From the NCBI GenBank assembly GCA_021796055.1, contig JAJYOS010000156.1:1-10055 (forward strand): a stretch of 10,055 bases of DNA, written 5' to 3'. The notes below the pieces were generated by a model. The model was given only the letters and a program-made list of their open reading frames with translations, had not been told where the DNA came from and searched no databases. Source of the DNA: Bacteroidota bacterium (GTDB lineage Bacteria; Bacteroidota; Kryptoniia; Kryptoniales; JAKASW01). The translations under genes and the position numbers were made by a program. Below are positions 1 to 5,480 of the stretch, piece after piece (the stretch's first letter is position 1; every line of letters starts with the position of its first letter).

Positions 1-376
1 TTTTTTTCGCATCCCGCCCGTTCAATAACCACCGGACTGAAGAATATACAGTCGGAAATAGCGTGAAGTCAATAGTCCGAAAAACGATACCGGACTCATA
101 ACCACGATGAGCCACAAAAGACAGAATTACTAAGTCCGCTCATGCGATATTGGTCAAATCTTCCCTTAGATACTTCCATGGAAGTTAGTGATCCAAAACA
201 CGCTGTTACTCCAAGCGGGCGGATGTCAGAGGAAATGAGGATTATCTATAACCGTCCGTGCTGCCAAAATCATCTTTGAAAGGCGTTGCAGTTGGAGCCA
301 CTGAAATTTGAGTCACCGATGAAAGGATGTCAATGTTCCCCAATACTTACACACCCCGGATGTTCTTTGCTTGATG
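1..376. other. No convincing gene; short palindromes only
   Basis: I see no supported gene here. The longest noticed frame runs from ATG 142 to TGA 277-279 (45 codons), has no ribosome binding site and no recognisable motif. The stretch holds a 14-bp perfect palindrome ACTTCCATGGAAGT (172-185). It also holds copies of a hexamer in both orientations: CGGACT at 33-38 and 91-96, AGTCCG at 74-79 and 133-138. The pair 74-79/91-96 could form a 6-bp stem. The T-run at 1-7 could be the tail of a terminator belonging to a plus-strand gene outside the window, but the stem is not visible. Confidence 0.5.
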
Positions 377-448
377 TGAGGCTGGTAGGGATCGAACCTA
401 CGACCCTCTGCTTAAAAGGCAGATGCTCTACCACTGAGCTACAGCCCC
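377..448 (-). tRNA. trnK: tRNA-Lys (anticodon TTT)
   Basis: The minus strand folds as a complete 72-nt tRNA. The acceptor stem GGGGCTG pairs with CAGCCTC (one G-U pair), the discriminator is A at 377, the D arm begins GCTC, and the anticodon stem TCTGC/GCAGA encloses the loop CTTTTAA with anticodon TTT. The T arm carries GGTTCGATCCC. The 3' CCA is not encoded (CAT follows), so it must be added after transcription. It decodes AAA and AAG lysine codons. No second tRNA is visible beside it. Confidence 0.97.
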
Positions 449-470
449 AAGTCTAAAAGAACGCTGTGAA

Positions 471-498
471 ATTTAAGACGATATTACTTCTCTTGCAA
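471..498 (-). promoter_or_regulatory. Possible sigma70-type promoter of the tRNA-Lys gene
   Basis: Reading the minus strand, TTGCAA (498-493) is followed after 16 bases by TTAAAT (476-471). This would place transcription start about 15 bases before the tRNA 5' end at 448. The match to the -35/-10 consensus is partial (4 of 6 in the -10 box), so it is a candidate only. Confidence 0.3.
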
Positions 499-514
499 GC
501 TGGCAGTGTGGAAA

Positions 515-633
515 GGGTGTGCGACAAATTTGTAAAAAGCAATAGATTAACCACATAGGCACATTAGAAAACATAGATTTATTCGTTAATGTGCCCTATG
601 TGCCTATGTGTTTTATATTTTTGTCGCAGACCC
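515..633. repeat. Nested inverted repeat, MITE- or REP-like intergenic element
   Basis: The outer arms 515-528 (GGGTGTGCGACAAA) and 620-633 (TTTGTCGCAGACCC) are inverted copies matching at 13 of 14 positions. Inside them, 552-567 (CACATAGGCACATTAG) pairs with 596-610 (CTATGTGCCTATGTG), perfect apart from one bulged T. A register shift also allows 552-566 to pair with 587-602, because the right side repeats the word TATGTGCC. The element has no coding capacity and no obvious target-site duplication. It sits between the tRNA-Lys gene and the mla operon, which diverge. The structure is directly visible; calling it a non-autonomous mobile or dispersed element is inference. Confidence 0.65.
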
Positions 634-793
634 CTCCTCCCACGTGCATCTTTACATTTATCTGACGATTGTTTAAAATCATGGGTGAATCCGGGAGGTT
701 CTTGAATGGGATTAGACGGTCGGTGGGATCCGCCCAATTCTCGTCGAAGAGGTCATACCGAAACAGCGGAATGAATTCAAACAGAGAGACGAC
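634..793. other. Leader region upstream of mlaE without a recognised gene
   Basis: Overlapping reading frames on both strands cross this stretch (669-860 plus, 596-1039 minus). Neither has a convincing start, motif or composition, and the minus frame runs deep into mlaE. I treat it as non-coding leader sequence. It must contain the mla operon promoter, but no clear -35/-10 pair stands out. The GGATCC region at about 727-732 allows only a short imperfect stem. Confidence 0.4.
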
Positions 794-835
794 GAGACAC
801 GGGGAAAATGAGAGAGGGACTCTTCTCTGTGTCTC
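794..835. repeat. Imperfect hairpin in the mlaE leader
   Basis: GAGACACGGGGAA (794-806) can pair with TTCTCTGTGTCTC (823-835) over 13 positions, two of them G-U when read on the plus-strand RNA, with a 16-nt loop. The hairpin ends 21 bases before the mlaE ATG. It could be a structured leader affecting mla expression, or a degenerate copy of a dispersed GAGACAC-type palindrome. There is no T-run after it, so it is not a classic intrinsic terminator. Confidence 0.45.
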
Positions 836-856
836 TTGTTGTTTTGTTAGTACACC

Positions 857-1606
857 ATGAAGCGATTCTTTGTACGCGTATATGATCTGACGGCTTTCTC
901 GCTCCGGTTTTTCAAGGAGGCTCTTCTTCCTCCTTACGAATTCGGGGAGTTCGCACAACACCTGCAGAATTTCGGCTCGCGTTCGTTTCCTCTTGTGAGC
1001 GTTATCGGCTTGTTGATGGGACTGATCCTTGCACTTCAAACGAAGCCGACACTCGAGAGATTCGGTGCCGAGTCCTTTCTCCCCGCTATGGTTGCCATAT
1101 CTGTCATCCGCGAGTTGGGTCCCGTGATAACCGCGCTCGTCGTCGCGGGAAGAGTCTCCAGCGGAATCGGTGCCGAGATTGGGTCGATGAGAGTGACCGA
1201 GCAGATCGACGCACTCGAGGTGTCATCCGTAGACCCGTACCGTTTTCTCGTTGTTCCGCGCGTGCTTGCCGGCACCATCGCCTTGCCTCTTCTGACGGCG
1301 TACGCGGATCTGCTCGCAGTGCTTGGCGCATACGTCTTCATGTTCGTTTCAGGAGGGATGGGGTGGCAGCTTTTTGTGACCTCGACAATATCGTCGCTTT
1401 CCATCTCTGATGTCGTACCGGGAATTGGAAAAACTTTCTTCTTCGGTTACGTCATTTCAATAGTCGGCTCATATTTCGGCTTCAACGCGGCCGGCGGGAC
1501 AGAAGGTGTCGGCAAGGCGGCGACGTCTGCCGTCGTCTTCGCCTCCTTCCTCATCCTGATTATGGATTTCGTACTCGTCAAGGTCGGAATCCTGTTGTTC
1601 GAGTAG
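857..1606 (+). CDS. mlaE: MlaE/YrbE-family ABC transporter permease
   Basis: This is the inner-membrane permease of an MCE-type transporter that moves phospholipids between the inner and outer membranes. The 249 residues are close to the family's usual length of about 260. After an amphipathic N-terminus come several hydrophobic segments (about 44-62, 76-96, 130-163, 190-212 and 224-248). The family signature is clear: RELGP at 85-89, then a GR-x-GA-E-G region, and EQIDALEV at 115-122, the cytoplasmic element that contacts the ATPase. The ATG at 857 is effectively fixed because an in-frame TAG lies at 848-850; the ribosome binding site is weak. It is first in the operon, with mlaF starting 18 bases after its stop. 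Family assignment is secure; the exact lipid and transport direction cannot be read from sequence. Confidence 0.94.
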   Translation: MKRFFVRVYDLTAFSLRFFKEALLPPYEFGEFAQHLQNFGSRSFPLVSVIGLLMGLILALQTKPTLERFGAESFLPAMVAISVIRELGPVITALVVAGRVSSGIGAEIGSMRVTEQIDALEVSSVDPYRFLVVPRVLAGTIALPLLTAYADLLAVLGAYVFMFVSGGMGWQLFVTSTISSLSISDVVPGIGKTFFFGYVISIVGSYFGFNAAGGTEGVGKAATSAVVFASFLILIMDFVLVKVGILLFE

Positions 1607-1624
1607 GAACCTCACTTTTGAGAA

Positions 1625-2350
1625 ATGATCGAGATAACTAACCTATACAAGTCGTTCGGCGATCTCGTGGTCCTCTCCGGGCTGAGTCTTTCAGTTGCGA
1701 GAGGTGAAACCTTCTCAATACTCGGGAAGAGCGGGACAGGCAAGAGCGTAACCCTGAAGTGTATTGTCGGACTCCTCGAGCCGGATGCCGGAGAAGTGCT
1801 GGTGGACTCGACGCGGGTAGACATCTCCAACCGCAGGGGGCTTTCTGAAATCAGGAAGAAGACAGGATTCCTCTTCCAGGGCGGGGCACTTTACGATTCC
1901 ATGAGTGTCCGGAAGAATCTCACGTTCAACTTGAGGCGGCATCACAAGGTCACGAACAACGAGGCAAACGAAAAAGCCGAACATTATCTGACGCTGGTCG
2001 GGTTGAAGGGCGCGATCGACAAAATGCCTTCCGAGCTATCCGGCGGAATGAGGAAACGGGCGGCGCTCGCACGCGCGCTCGTCATCGAGCCTCAAATCCT
2101 CCTTTACGACGAACCGACGACCGGGCTCGATCCGATAACCTCGGCGGAAATCAGTGAGCTGATCGGCGATATGCACAAACGCTTCGGGATGACCGCAATA
2201 GTCGTGACCCACGATATTCTCTGTGCCGGGATAGTGAGCGACAGGGCTGGTGTTTTGAAGGATGGCTTGTTAAAATATACGGGAAAGATGAATGAACTGG
2301 CGGGAATTGAGGATGAAGAGGTCAGAGGCTTCTTCCGTAATCCGCTTTGA
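1625..2350 (+). CDS. mlaF: MlaF-type ABC transporter ATP-binding protein
   Basis: This cytoplasmic ATPase powers the MlaE permease. All ABC nucleotide-binding motifs are intact in 241 residues: Walker A GKSGTGKS (34-41), Q-loop Gln85 in FLFQGGALYDS, signature LSGGM (138-142), Walker B ILLYDE (158-163) with catalytic Glu163, D-loop around Asp169, and switch His196. The FLFQGGALYDS and SGGMRKR variants are typical of the MlaF/Ttg2A/Mkl branch rather than of importers in general. Length is close to the core domain, with little C-terminal extension. It starts at ATG 1625, 18 bases after mlaE, and only 46 bases separate its stop from mlaD, so cotranscription is very likely. No STAS-domain partner (MlaB) gene lies in this operon. 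Confidence 0.96.
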   Translation: MIEITNLYKSFGDLVVLSGLSLSVARGETFSILGKSGTGKSVTLKCIVGLLEPDAGEVLVDSTRVDISNRRGLSEIRKKTGFLFQGGALYDSMSVRKNLTFNLRRHHKVTNNEANEKAEHYLTLVGLKGAIDKMPSELSGGMRKRAALARALVIEPQILLYDEPTTGLDPITSAEISELIGDMHKRFGMTAIVVTHDILCAGIVSDRAGVLKDGLLKYTGKMNELAGIEDEEVRGFFRNPL

Positions 2351-2376
2351 ATTACAAGGCATTTGAAGGTAATATC

Positions 2377-2400
2377 ATGTACAGGGACATTTTACCTTGA
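2377..2400 (+). other. Possible 7-codon leader ORF overlapping the mlaD start
   Basis: ATG 2377 opens a frame encoding MYRDILP that stops at TGA 2398-2400, overlapping the TTG start of mlaD (2397-2399). GAAGG lies 7 bases upstream of this ATG, a better-looking ribosome binding site than that of mlaD. It could couple or tune MlaD translation, or be chance. No homology can be judged at this length. Confidence 0.3.
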
Positions 2401-3470
2401 AAAAAACTCACGTTGCGCTGCTCGGCCTTTTTATCACTGTCGGAGTGGTGATTCTTGTCCTCGGAATCTTCCTGGTCGGGGAACAGCAGGGTATCTTCAC
2501 CAAATCGATAGACGTCTATGCCAGGTTCAATTCGGTCGAGGGCCTGAGGAATGGGGCGGCTGTGCGGCTGCTCGGAATCGATGTGGGAACTGTATCGGGT
2601 ATCCGAATCTGGAACAATGTGGCTCTTGTCGAATTAAGAATATTCTCCGATTCGAGGAAGTTCATCAAGGACAATTCGCGCGCCATGCTTGAAACCGAGG
2701 GCCTGGTCGGCAACAAGTTCGTAATCCTTACTCCGGGCACGGAGGGCGCCCCGTCGATCCAGCCGCTGGACACGCTGAGCTCGATTGAAGAGCCGCAGCT
2801 GTCGCAAATCATCCTGGAAACCCGCGAGACTATCGCCAGCGTGAAGAACATGGTGGACCAGTTTTCAGGAATCCTGAAGGACGTCCGCGAAGGAAAGGGC
2901 ACAATCGGGAAGCTTGTGACCGATGAGAGCGTCTACTTCGCGCTGAGGCGCGCCACCTACGAAGCCGATTCAAGCCTGAAGAAGGTTTCAGACAAGTTTA
3001 CCGACATGGCGAACGTCGTCACCGGTCTCAGCATATCGTTCAACCGCCTCGCCGACAAGACAGATTCGGTCCTGTCGAATGTGAACCTCGTGGTGAAGAA
3101 CTTCGATACTACCGCATCGAACATAAAACTGATGGTAAGCCAGGTGGATACCGGTCATGGTCTCGTCGCGTCGCTTCTGCACGACCGTTCGGTATACGAC
3201 ACGACCCTGCAGATCGTCTCTACCACTCTATCAGCTGTCAAGGAAGCTCAACTCGGTCTTCAGAAGTTCGCCGGAAATATGGAGGCCCTGCGGCACAACT
3301 GGCTGTTCAGCAGCTACTTTGCGGGACAGGCCCAGGACGAGTACACGAGGAAGGAACAGCAACTGAAGCAGATCGAGGTACAGATACAGGCGAGGAACGA
3401 GCAGCTGGACCATATGCAGAAACAGCTGAGAGAAATTCAGGAGAAGCTGAAGAAAGCGGGCGGGGGATGA
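2397..3470 (+). CDS. mlaD: MCE-domain (MlaD-like) lipid-binding protein with long C-terminal coiled coil
   Basis: This is the periplasmic lipid-binding subunit that sits on the MlaEF complex. In 357 residues there is one N-terminal transmembrane anchor (about 8-27) and one MCE domain (about 38-115) containing V-x-GLRNGAAVRLLGIDVGTV. A long helical tail follows and ends in a charged heptad-like coiled coil (about 313-352, rich in Q, E, K and L). The tail holds two copies of a G-x-G-x5-7-D-x-SVY motif (166-180 and 253-267). It is about twice the length of E. coli MlaD (roughly 180), resembling the long-tailed MCE proteins of non-proteobacteria. The start is TTG 2397 with AGGGA 9 bases upstream; an in-frame TAA at 2370 excludes an earlier start, and no ATG lies between. 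No gene for a MlaC-like periplasmic carrier follows. Confidence 0.92.
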   Translation: MKKTHVALLGLFITVGVVILVLGIFLVGEQQGIFTKSIDVYARFNSVEGLRNGAAVRLLGIDVGTVSGIRIWNNVALVELRIFSDSRKFIKDNSRAMLETEGLVGNKFVILTPGTEGAPSIQPLDTLSSIEEPQLSQIILETRETIASVKNMVDQFSGILKDVREGKGTIGKLVTDESVYFALRRATYEADSSLKKVSDKFTDMANVVTGLSISFNRLADKTDSVLSNVNLVVKNFDTTASNIKLMVSQVDTGHGLVASLLHDRSVYDTTLQIVSTTLSAVKEAQLGLQKFAGNMEALRHNWLFSSYFAGQAQDEYTRKEQQLKQIEVQIQARNEQLDHMQKQLREIQEKLKKAGGG

Positions 3471-3475
3471 ACAGA

Positions 3476-3523
3476 GACCTTGCGAATGTTCCCCGTCAAT
3501 AGCCTGGATGCATTCGCAAGGTC
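3476..3523. terminator. 13-bp perfect hairpin between convergent genes
   Basis: GACCTTGCGAATG (3476-3488) and CATTCGCAAGGTC (3511-3523) are exact inverted copies around a 22-nt loop. The hairpin begins 5 bases after the mlaD stop and ends 6 bases before the stop of the convergent small membrane protein gene. It can therefore act on transcripts from both sides. No T-run follows on either strand, so termination may be factor-dependent, or the hairpin may serve as an mRNA 3'-end stabiliser. Confidence 0.55.
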
Positions 3524-3529
3524 GCCAGA

Positions 3530-3910
3530 CTAAGCTTCCGCGGCCCGGATCTTCCGGAACCTCAGGTTGATGGACACTCCTTTGGCGCCAAGAATAATCA
3601 AAGCTACCCCACCCGCCAGAAATGCGGCGGCAAAGTCGGTCTGCAGCGGAGCCATCCTGCTCCAGGCTTCCTTACCCGTAATCCCCATGGTGACCAGCAG
3701 CGTCAAAACGCTCGCCCCTCCGATCTCGAACAGTATCAGTCCCACGACAATGTTTGCTACAGACTCCAGCATCGGAAGCTTCGGCGGCGGCGCTGGTATC
3801 TTCCTCCCCAGTTTCTCGTACTCGATTTGCAGTTCCAGCGCGTGACGTCTCTCCTGCTGGTCGAAAAACGCCGATATGATCACCGCCGCGATGAATATCG
3901 ATGTAAACAT
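3530..3910 (-). CDS. Small three-helix membrane protein (DUF6249-like?)
   Basis: I do not recognise this 126-residue protein with certainty. It has an N-terminal hydrophobic segment (about 2-15), then a charged stretch FDQQERRHALELQIEYEKLG (16-35), a proline-rich link (IPAPPPK), and two further hydrophobic segments (about 48-76 and 93-109), ending in a basic tail. A short N-terminal helix followed by an R/H/E-rich juxtamembrane segment and a helical pair resembles the small DUF6249-type proteins of Bacteroidota; that family link is from memory and tentative. ATG 3910 is preceded on the minus strand by AAAGGGTG, and only 3 bases separate it from the stop of the upstream gene, so the two form an operon. 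It could be a sensor or accessory membrane protein for the adjacent sigma factor unit. Confidence 0.7.
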   Translation of the reverse strand: MFTSIFIAAVIISAFFDQQERRHALELQIEYEKLGRKIPAPPPKLPMLESVANIVVGLILFEIGGASVLTLLVTMGITGKEAWSRMAPLQTDFAAAFLAGGVALIILGAKGVSINLRFRKIRAAEA

Positions 3911-3913
3911 GGT

Positions 3914-4264
3914 TCACCCTTTCTTCAATATCTTTATGTCCCTCGCTCCCATCATAAGAAGGAGGACTGCCACCAACATCAGTTCAGCCAGCAGGACAAT
4001 GATCGGGCCGGCGTATTGCAGTCCTATCTTCGCGGTAAAGACGATTCCCCCTGCTGCCACGAGTATTAAAAGCCCCGCCATCGTGAGTGTCGTAGTCACT
4101 CTTCCCCAATTTTGAGGTCTGAACGGTTTCGGCTCGACATTGTTTATCAAATCCATGAGAGCCTTCTTATGCCTGATTTCCCGTTCACGGTATTCCCAGA
4201 ATCCCCACGCCGCGATCAGGACAATCATGATGACAATTTGAATTGCATTGCTTTCGTAGTTCAT
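3914..4264 (-). CDS. Small three-helix membrane protein, likely relative of its neighbour
   Basis: This 116-residue protein has the same layout as the gene downstream of it: an N-terminal hydrophobic segment (about 8-22), a charged juxtamembrane stretch EYREREIRHKKALMDLI (24-40), a link containing PKPFRPQN, two hydrophobic segments (about 58-78 and 83-105), and a short basic end. Shared architecture and adjacency suggest an old tandem duplication, though residue identity is low by eye. A strong ribosome binding site AAGGAG precedes ATG 4264 on the minus strand. It is first in a two-gene operon transcribed away from the ECF sigma factor, sharing the 4265-4400 regulatory region. The function is unknown; a DUF6249-like identity is possible but unproven. 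Confidence 0.7.
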   Translation of the reverse strand: MNYESNAIQIVIMIVLIAAWGFWEYREREIRHKKALMDLINNVEPKPFRPQNWGRVTTTLTMAGLLILVAAGGIVFTAKIGLQYAGPIIVLLAELMLVAVLLLMMGARDIKILKKG

Positions 4265-4307
4265 TTTCTTCTCCTTGCTTCAACCTATTAGACCGATGCC
4301 GGCGATT

Positions 4308-4328
4308 TTTTCTTTCACTGAAAGAAAA
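4308..4328. promoter_or_regulatory. 9-bp inverted repeat in the divergent regulatory region
   Basis: TTTTCTTTC (4308-4316) and GAAAGAAAA (4320-4328) are exact inverted copies around ACT. It lies in the only intergenic space between the small membrane protein operon and the sigma factor operon, so it could be an operator acting in both directions or a leader hairpin. No consensus promoter could be assigned around it with confidence. Confidence 0.35.
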
Positions 4329-4400
4329 TTACCTTGCATGAAGTCTAATGTTTTGTATGCGGTACGAACGGCATTGTAAGATCTGAGCAGAAAGGGAACC

Positions 4401-4931
4401 ACGAAACCGGCAGCTGGTGACTCGTTCAAGGACATCGTTGGCCTGTATTCCGGGCGGGTGTTCAACCTTGCCCTTAAGATGCTCGGAAACCGGAACGACG
4501 CCGAGGAAGCCGTCCAGGACGTTTTCATGAGAGTGTATTCATCTCTGAAGGACTTCCGCGGCGACTCCAGTCTGTCGACATGGATATGGCGAATCACGGC
4601 AAACGTCTGCCTTACGCGCAGGAAGAAGAGGGACCCTGCCGGGGTCAGCCTGGATGACTCCGGGATTGATCCCCCGGATGGAAGAGTCGAGGATTCTTCG
4701 AGACAAGAGAAATCGGTCTATGCCAGCGAGAGGCGGAAAATTCTGGACGCCTGCATAGCGCTCCTCCCTCCCAACGAATCGGCGGTCGTGACGCTGTTTT
4801 ACTTCGAAGAATTATCCTACGAGGAAATATCGGACATCTTGAGACTTCCTGTCGGCACTGTATCCACCGCCCTTCACAGGGGAAGGCAGCGGCTGGCCGA
4901 AATGCTCAGAGAAAGAAAGGACGAGCTATGA
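4401..4931 (+). CDS. ECF-family RNA polymerase sigma factor; start codon unresolved
   Basis: This is a group 4 (ECF) sigma70 factor that redirects RNA polymerase to envelope or stress promoters. Region 2 is clear: FKDIVGLYSGRVFNLALKML, then DAEEAVQDVFMRVYSSL and FRGDSSLSTWIWRITANVC, closely matching the RpoE pattern around FRGDSAFYTWLYRIA. Region 4 follows a linker with LPPNESAVVTLFYFEELSYEEISDIL and the helix-turn-helix VGTVSTALHRGRQRL. The first standard start is GTG 4458, but that would remove the first helix of region 2, which is plainly present in frame upstream to at least 4419. No ATG, GTG or TTG lies between the in-frame TAA (4377-4379) and 4458. ACG at 4401, just after AAAGGGA, is the position expected for MKPAAGDSFKDI (176 aa); CTG 4383 is the alternative. 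It overlaps the downstream anti-sigma gene by ATGA. Confidence 0.88.
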   Translation, partial: TKPAAGDSFKDIVGLYSGRVFNLALKMLGNRNDAEEAVQDVFMRVYSSLKDFRGDSSLSTWIWRITANVCLTRRKKRDPAGVSLDDSGIDPPDGRVEDSSRQEKSVYASERRKILDACIALLPPNESAVVTLFYFEELSYEEISDILRLPVGTVSTALHRGRQRLAEMLRERKDEL

Positions 4932-5356
4932 ATTGCGAAGAGTTCAAGAGGGCCATAAACGACCATATCGATGCGAGACAGGCGATAGCGAAGGACGGGC
5001 TTCCGGCGGATATTCGTTCTCATGCGCACGGCTGTCTCTCCTGCACCCTGTATCTCGAGTCGGTGAGCAAGGTCGACGAAGTGCTGAGAAACGCACGAAG
5101 TGCCGGAATCCCTGCGGAACTGTACGATAAACTCATGGACATCGGCTCCGCACACCGCACCAGTCCCGCGCTCGCGTCGTTGGAACCGCTGGTTATCTAT
5201 GTACTGAGAATATTACTCCCAGCCATTGTCGTGTGGACGGGCGCCCTGTTGCTTCCCGCCTTTCCGCACGTGATTGTAGAGATCACACTAATGATCTTTG
5301 CAATGGTACTGGTATTCGAGAAGCTCGGACGGAGGATAGTGACGGATAGGGTGTGA
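4928..5356 (+). CDS. Putative zinc-finger anti-sigma factor with C-terminal membrane segments
   Basis: This is probably the membrane-anchored anti-sigma factor that holds the ECF protein inactive. The N-terminal part reads as a compact ZAS-type zinc-binding domain: Cys3, then His32-x3-Cys36-x2-Cys39 (HAHGCLSC). After a soluble helical stretch come two hydrophobic segments (about 84-108 and 111-129) and a short basic C-terminal end. With 142 residues it is small and has no periplasmic sensor domain, so its signal would have to be sensed within the membrane, in the cytoplasm, or through a partner. ATG 4928 overlaps the sigma stop codon (ATGA), with AAAGG 7 bases upstream, a classic coupled sigma/anti-sigma arrangement. 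The role is inferred from motif and position; binding to the sigma factor is not demonstrated. Confidence 0.78.
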   Translation: MNCEEFKRAINDHIDARQAIAKDGLPADIRSHAHGCLSCTLYLESVSKVDEVLRNARSAGIPAELYDKLMDIGSAHRTSPALASLEPLVIYVLRILLPAIVVWTGALLLPAFPHVIVEITLMIFAMVLVFEKLGRRIVTDRV

Positions 5357-5360
5357 AGTT

Positions 5361-5386
5361 GGAACGGTAGAATAACGGAAAGTTTC
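5361..5386 (+). promoter_or_regulatory. Weak candidate ECF-type promoter upstream of the lipoprotein
   Basis: GGAAC (5361-5365) is followed after 16 bases by GTTTC (5382-5386). This loosely resembles the GGAAC-N16-GTC form used by RpoE-like sigma factors. It lies just after the anti-sigma gene, but upstream of the predicted terminator at 5420-5445, so it would have to read through that hairpin to serve the lipoprotein/receptor genes. Weak evidence. Confidence 0.15.
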
Positions 5387-5419
5387 CTCTCTGTGGATCT
5401 TGCACCTCTTGTGGTATGA

Positions 5420-5445
5420 TTGCAGGCCCTTCCCTGCAAGTTTTG
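5420..5445 (+). terminator. Intrinsic terminator-like hairpin after the sigma/anti-sigma operon
   Basis: TTGCAGG (5420-5426) pairs with CCTGCAA (5433-5439) around a 6-nt loop, followed directly by GTTTT. The stem is only 7 bp and the T-run short, so termination may be partial. It separates the sigma operon from the lipoprotein gene starting at 5481. Confidence 0.5.
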
Positions 5446-5480
5446 GATTTCGGAGCCCGGGAGACTATTTTCCCTAGGCG

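Noticed and set aside
142..279. 45-codon frame in the left gene-free stretch
   Set aside because: No ribosome binding site, no recognisable motif, and of a length expected by chance.
295..345. GCCACTG near 297-303 as part of a cobalamin riboswitch
   Set aside because: The other conserved blocks of that riboswitch are absent, and the nearest candidate target (the TonB receptor) is over 5 kb away.
669..860. Plus-strand 63-codon frame upstream of mlaE
   Set aside because: It runs through the 794-835 hairpin, has a non-ATG start without a ribosome binding site, and its composition looks like translated repeat sequence.
596..1039. Minus-strand open frame of 147 codons over the mlaE leader and start
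   Set aside because: Its N-terminal two-thirds is antisense to well-supported mlaE, the rest covers inverted repeats, and there is no family motif or ribosome binding site.
2363..2692. Alternative 109-codon plus-strand frame overlapping mlaD
   Set aside because: It is out of frame with the MCE domain, is Cys/Arg/Gly-rich without motifs, and is a shadow of mlaD.
4395..4427. GGAACC at 4395-4400 as the -35 of an autoregulated ECF promoter
   Set aside because: It lies at the proposed start of the sigma coding region, and the nearest CGTT is about 22 bases away, too far for a -10 element.
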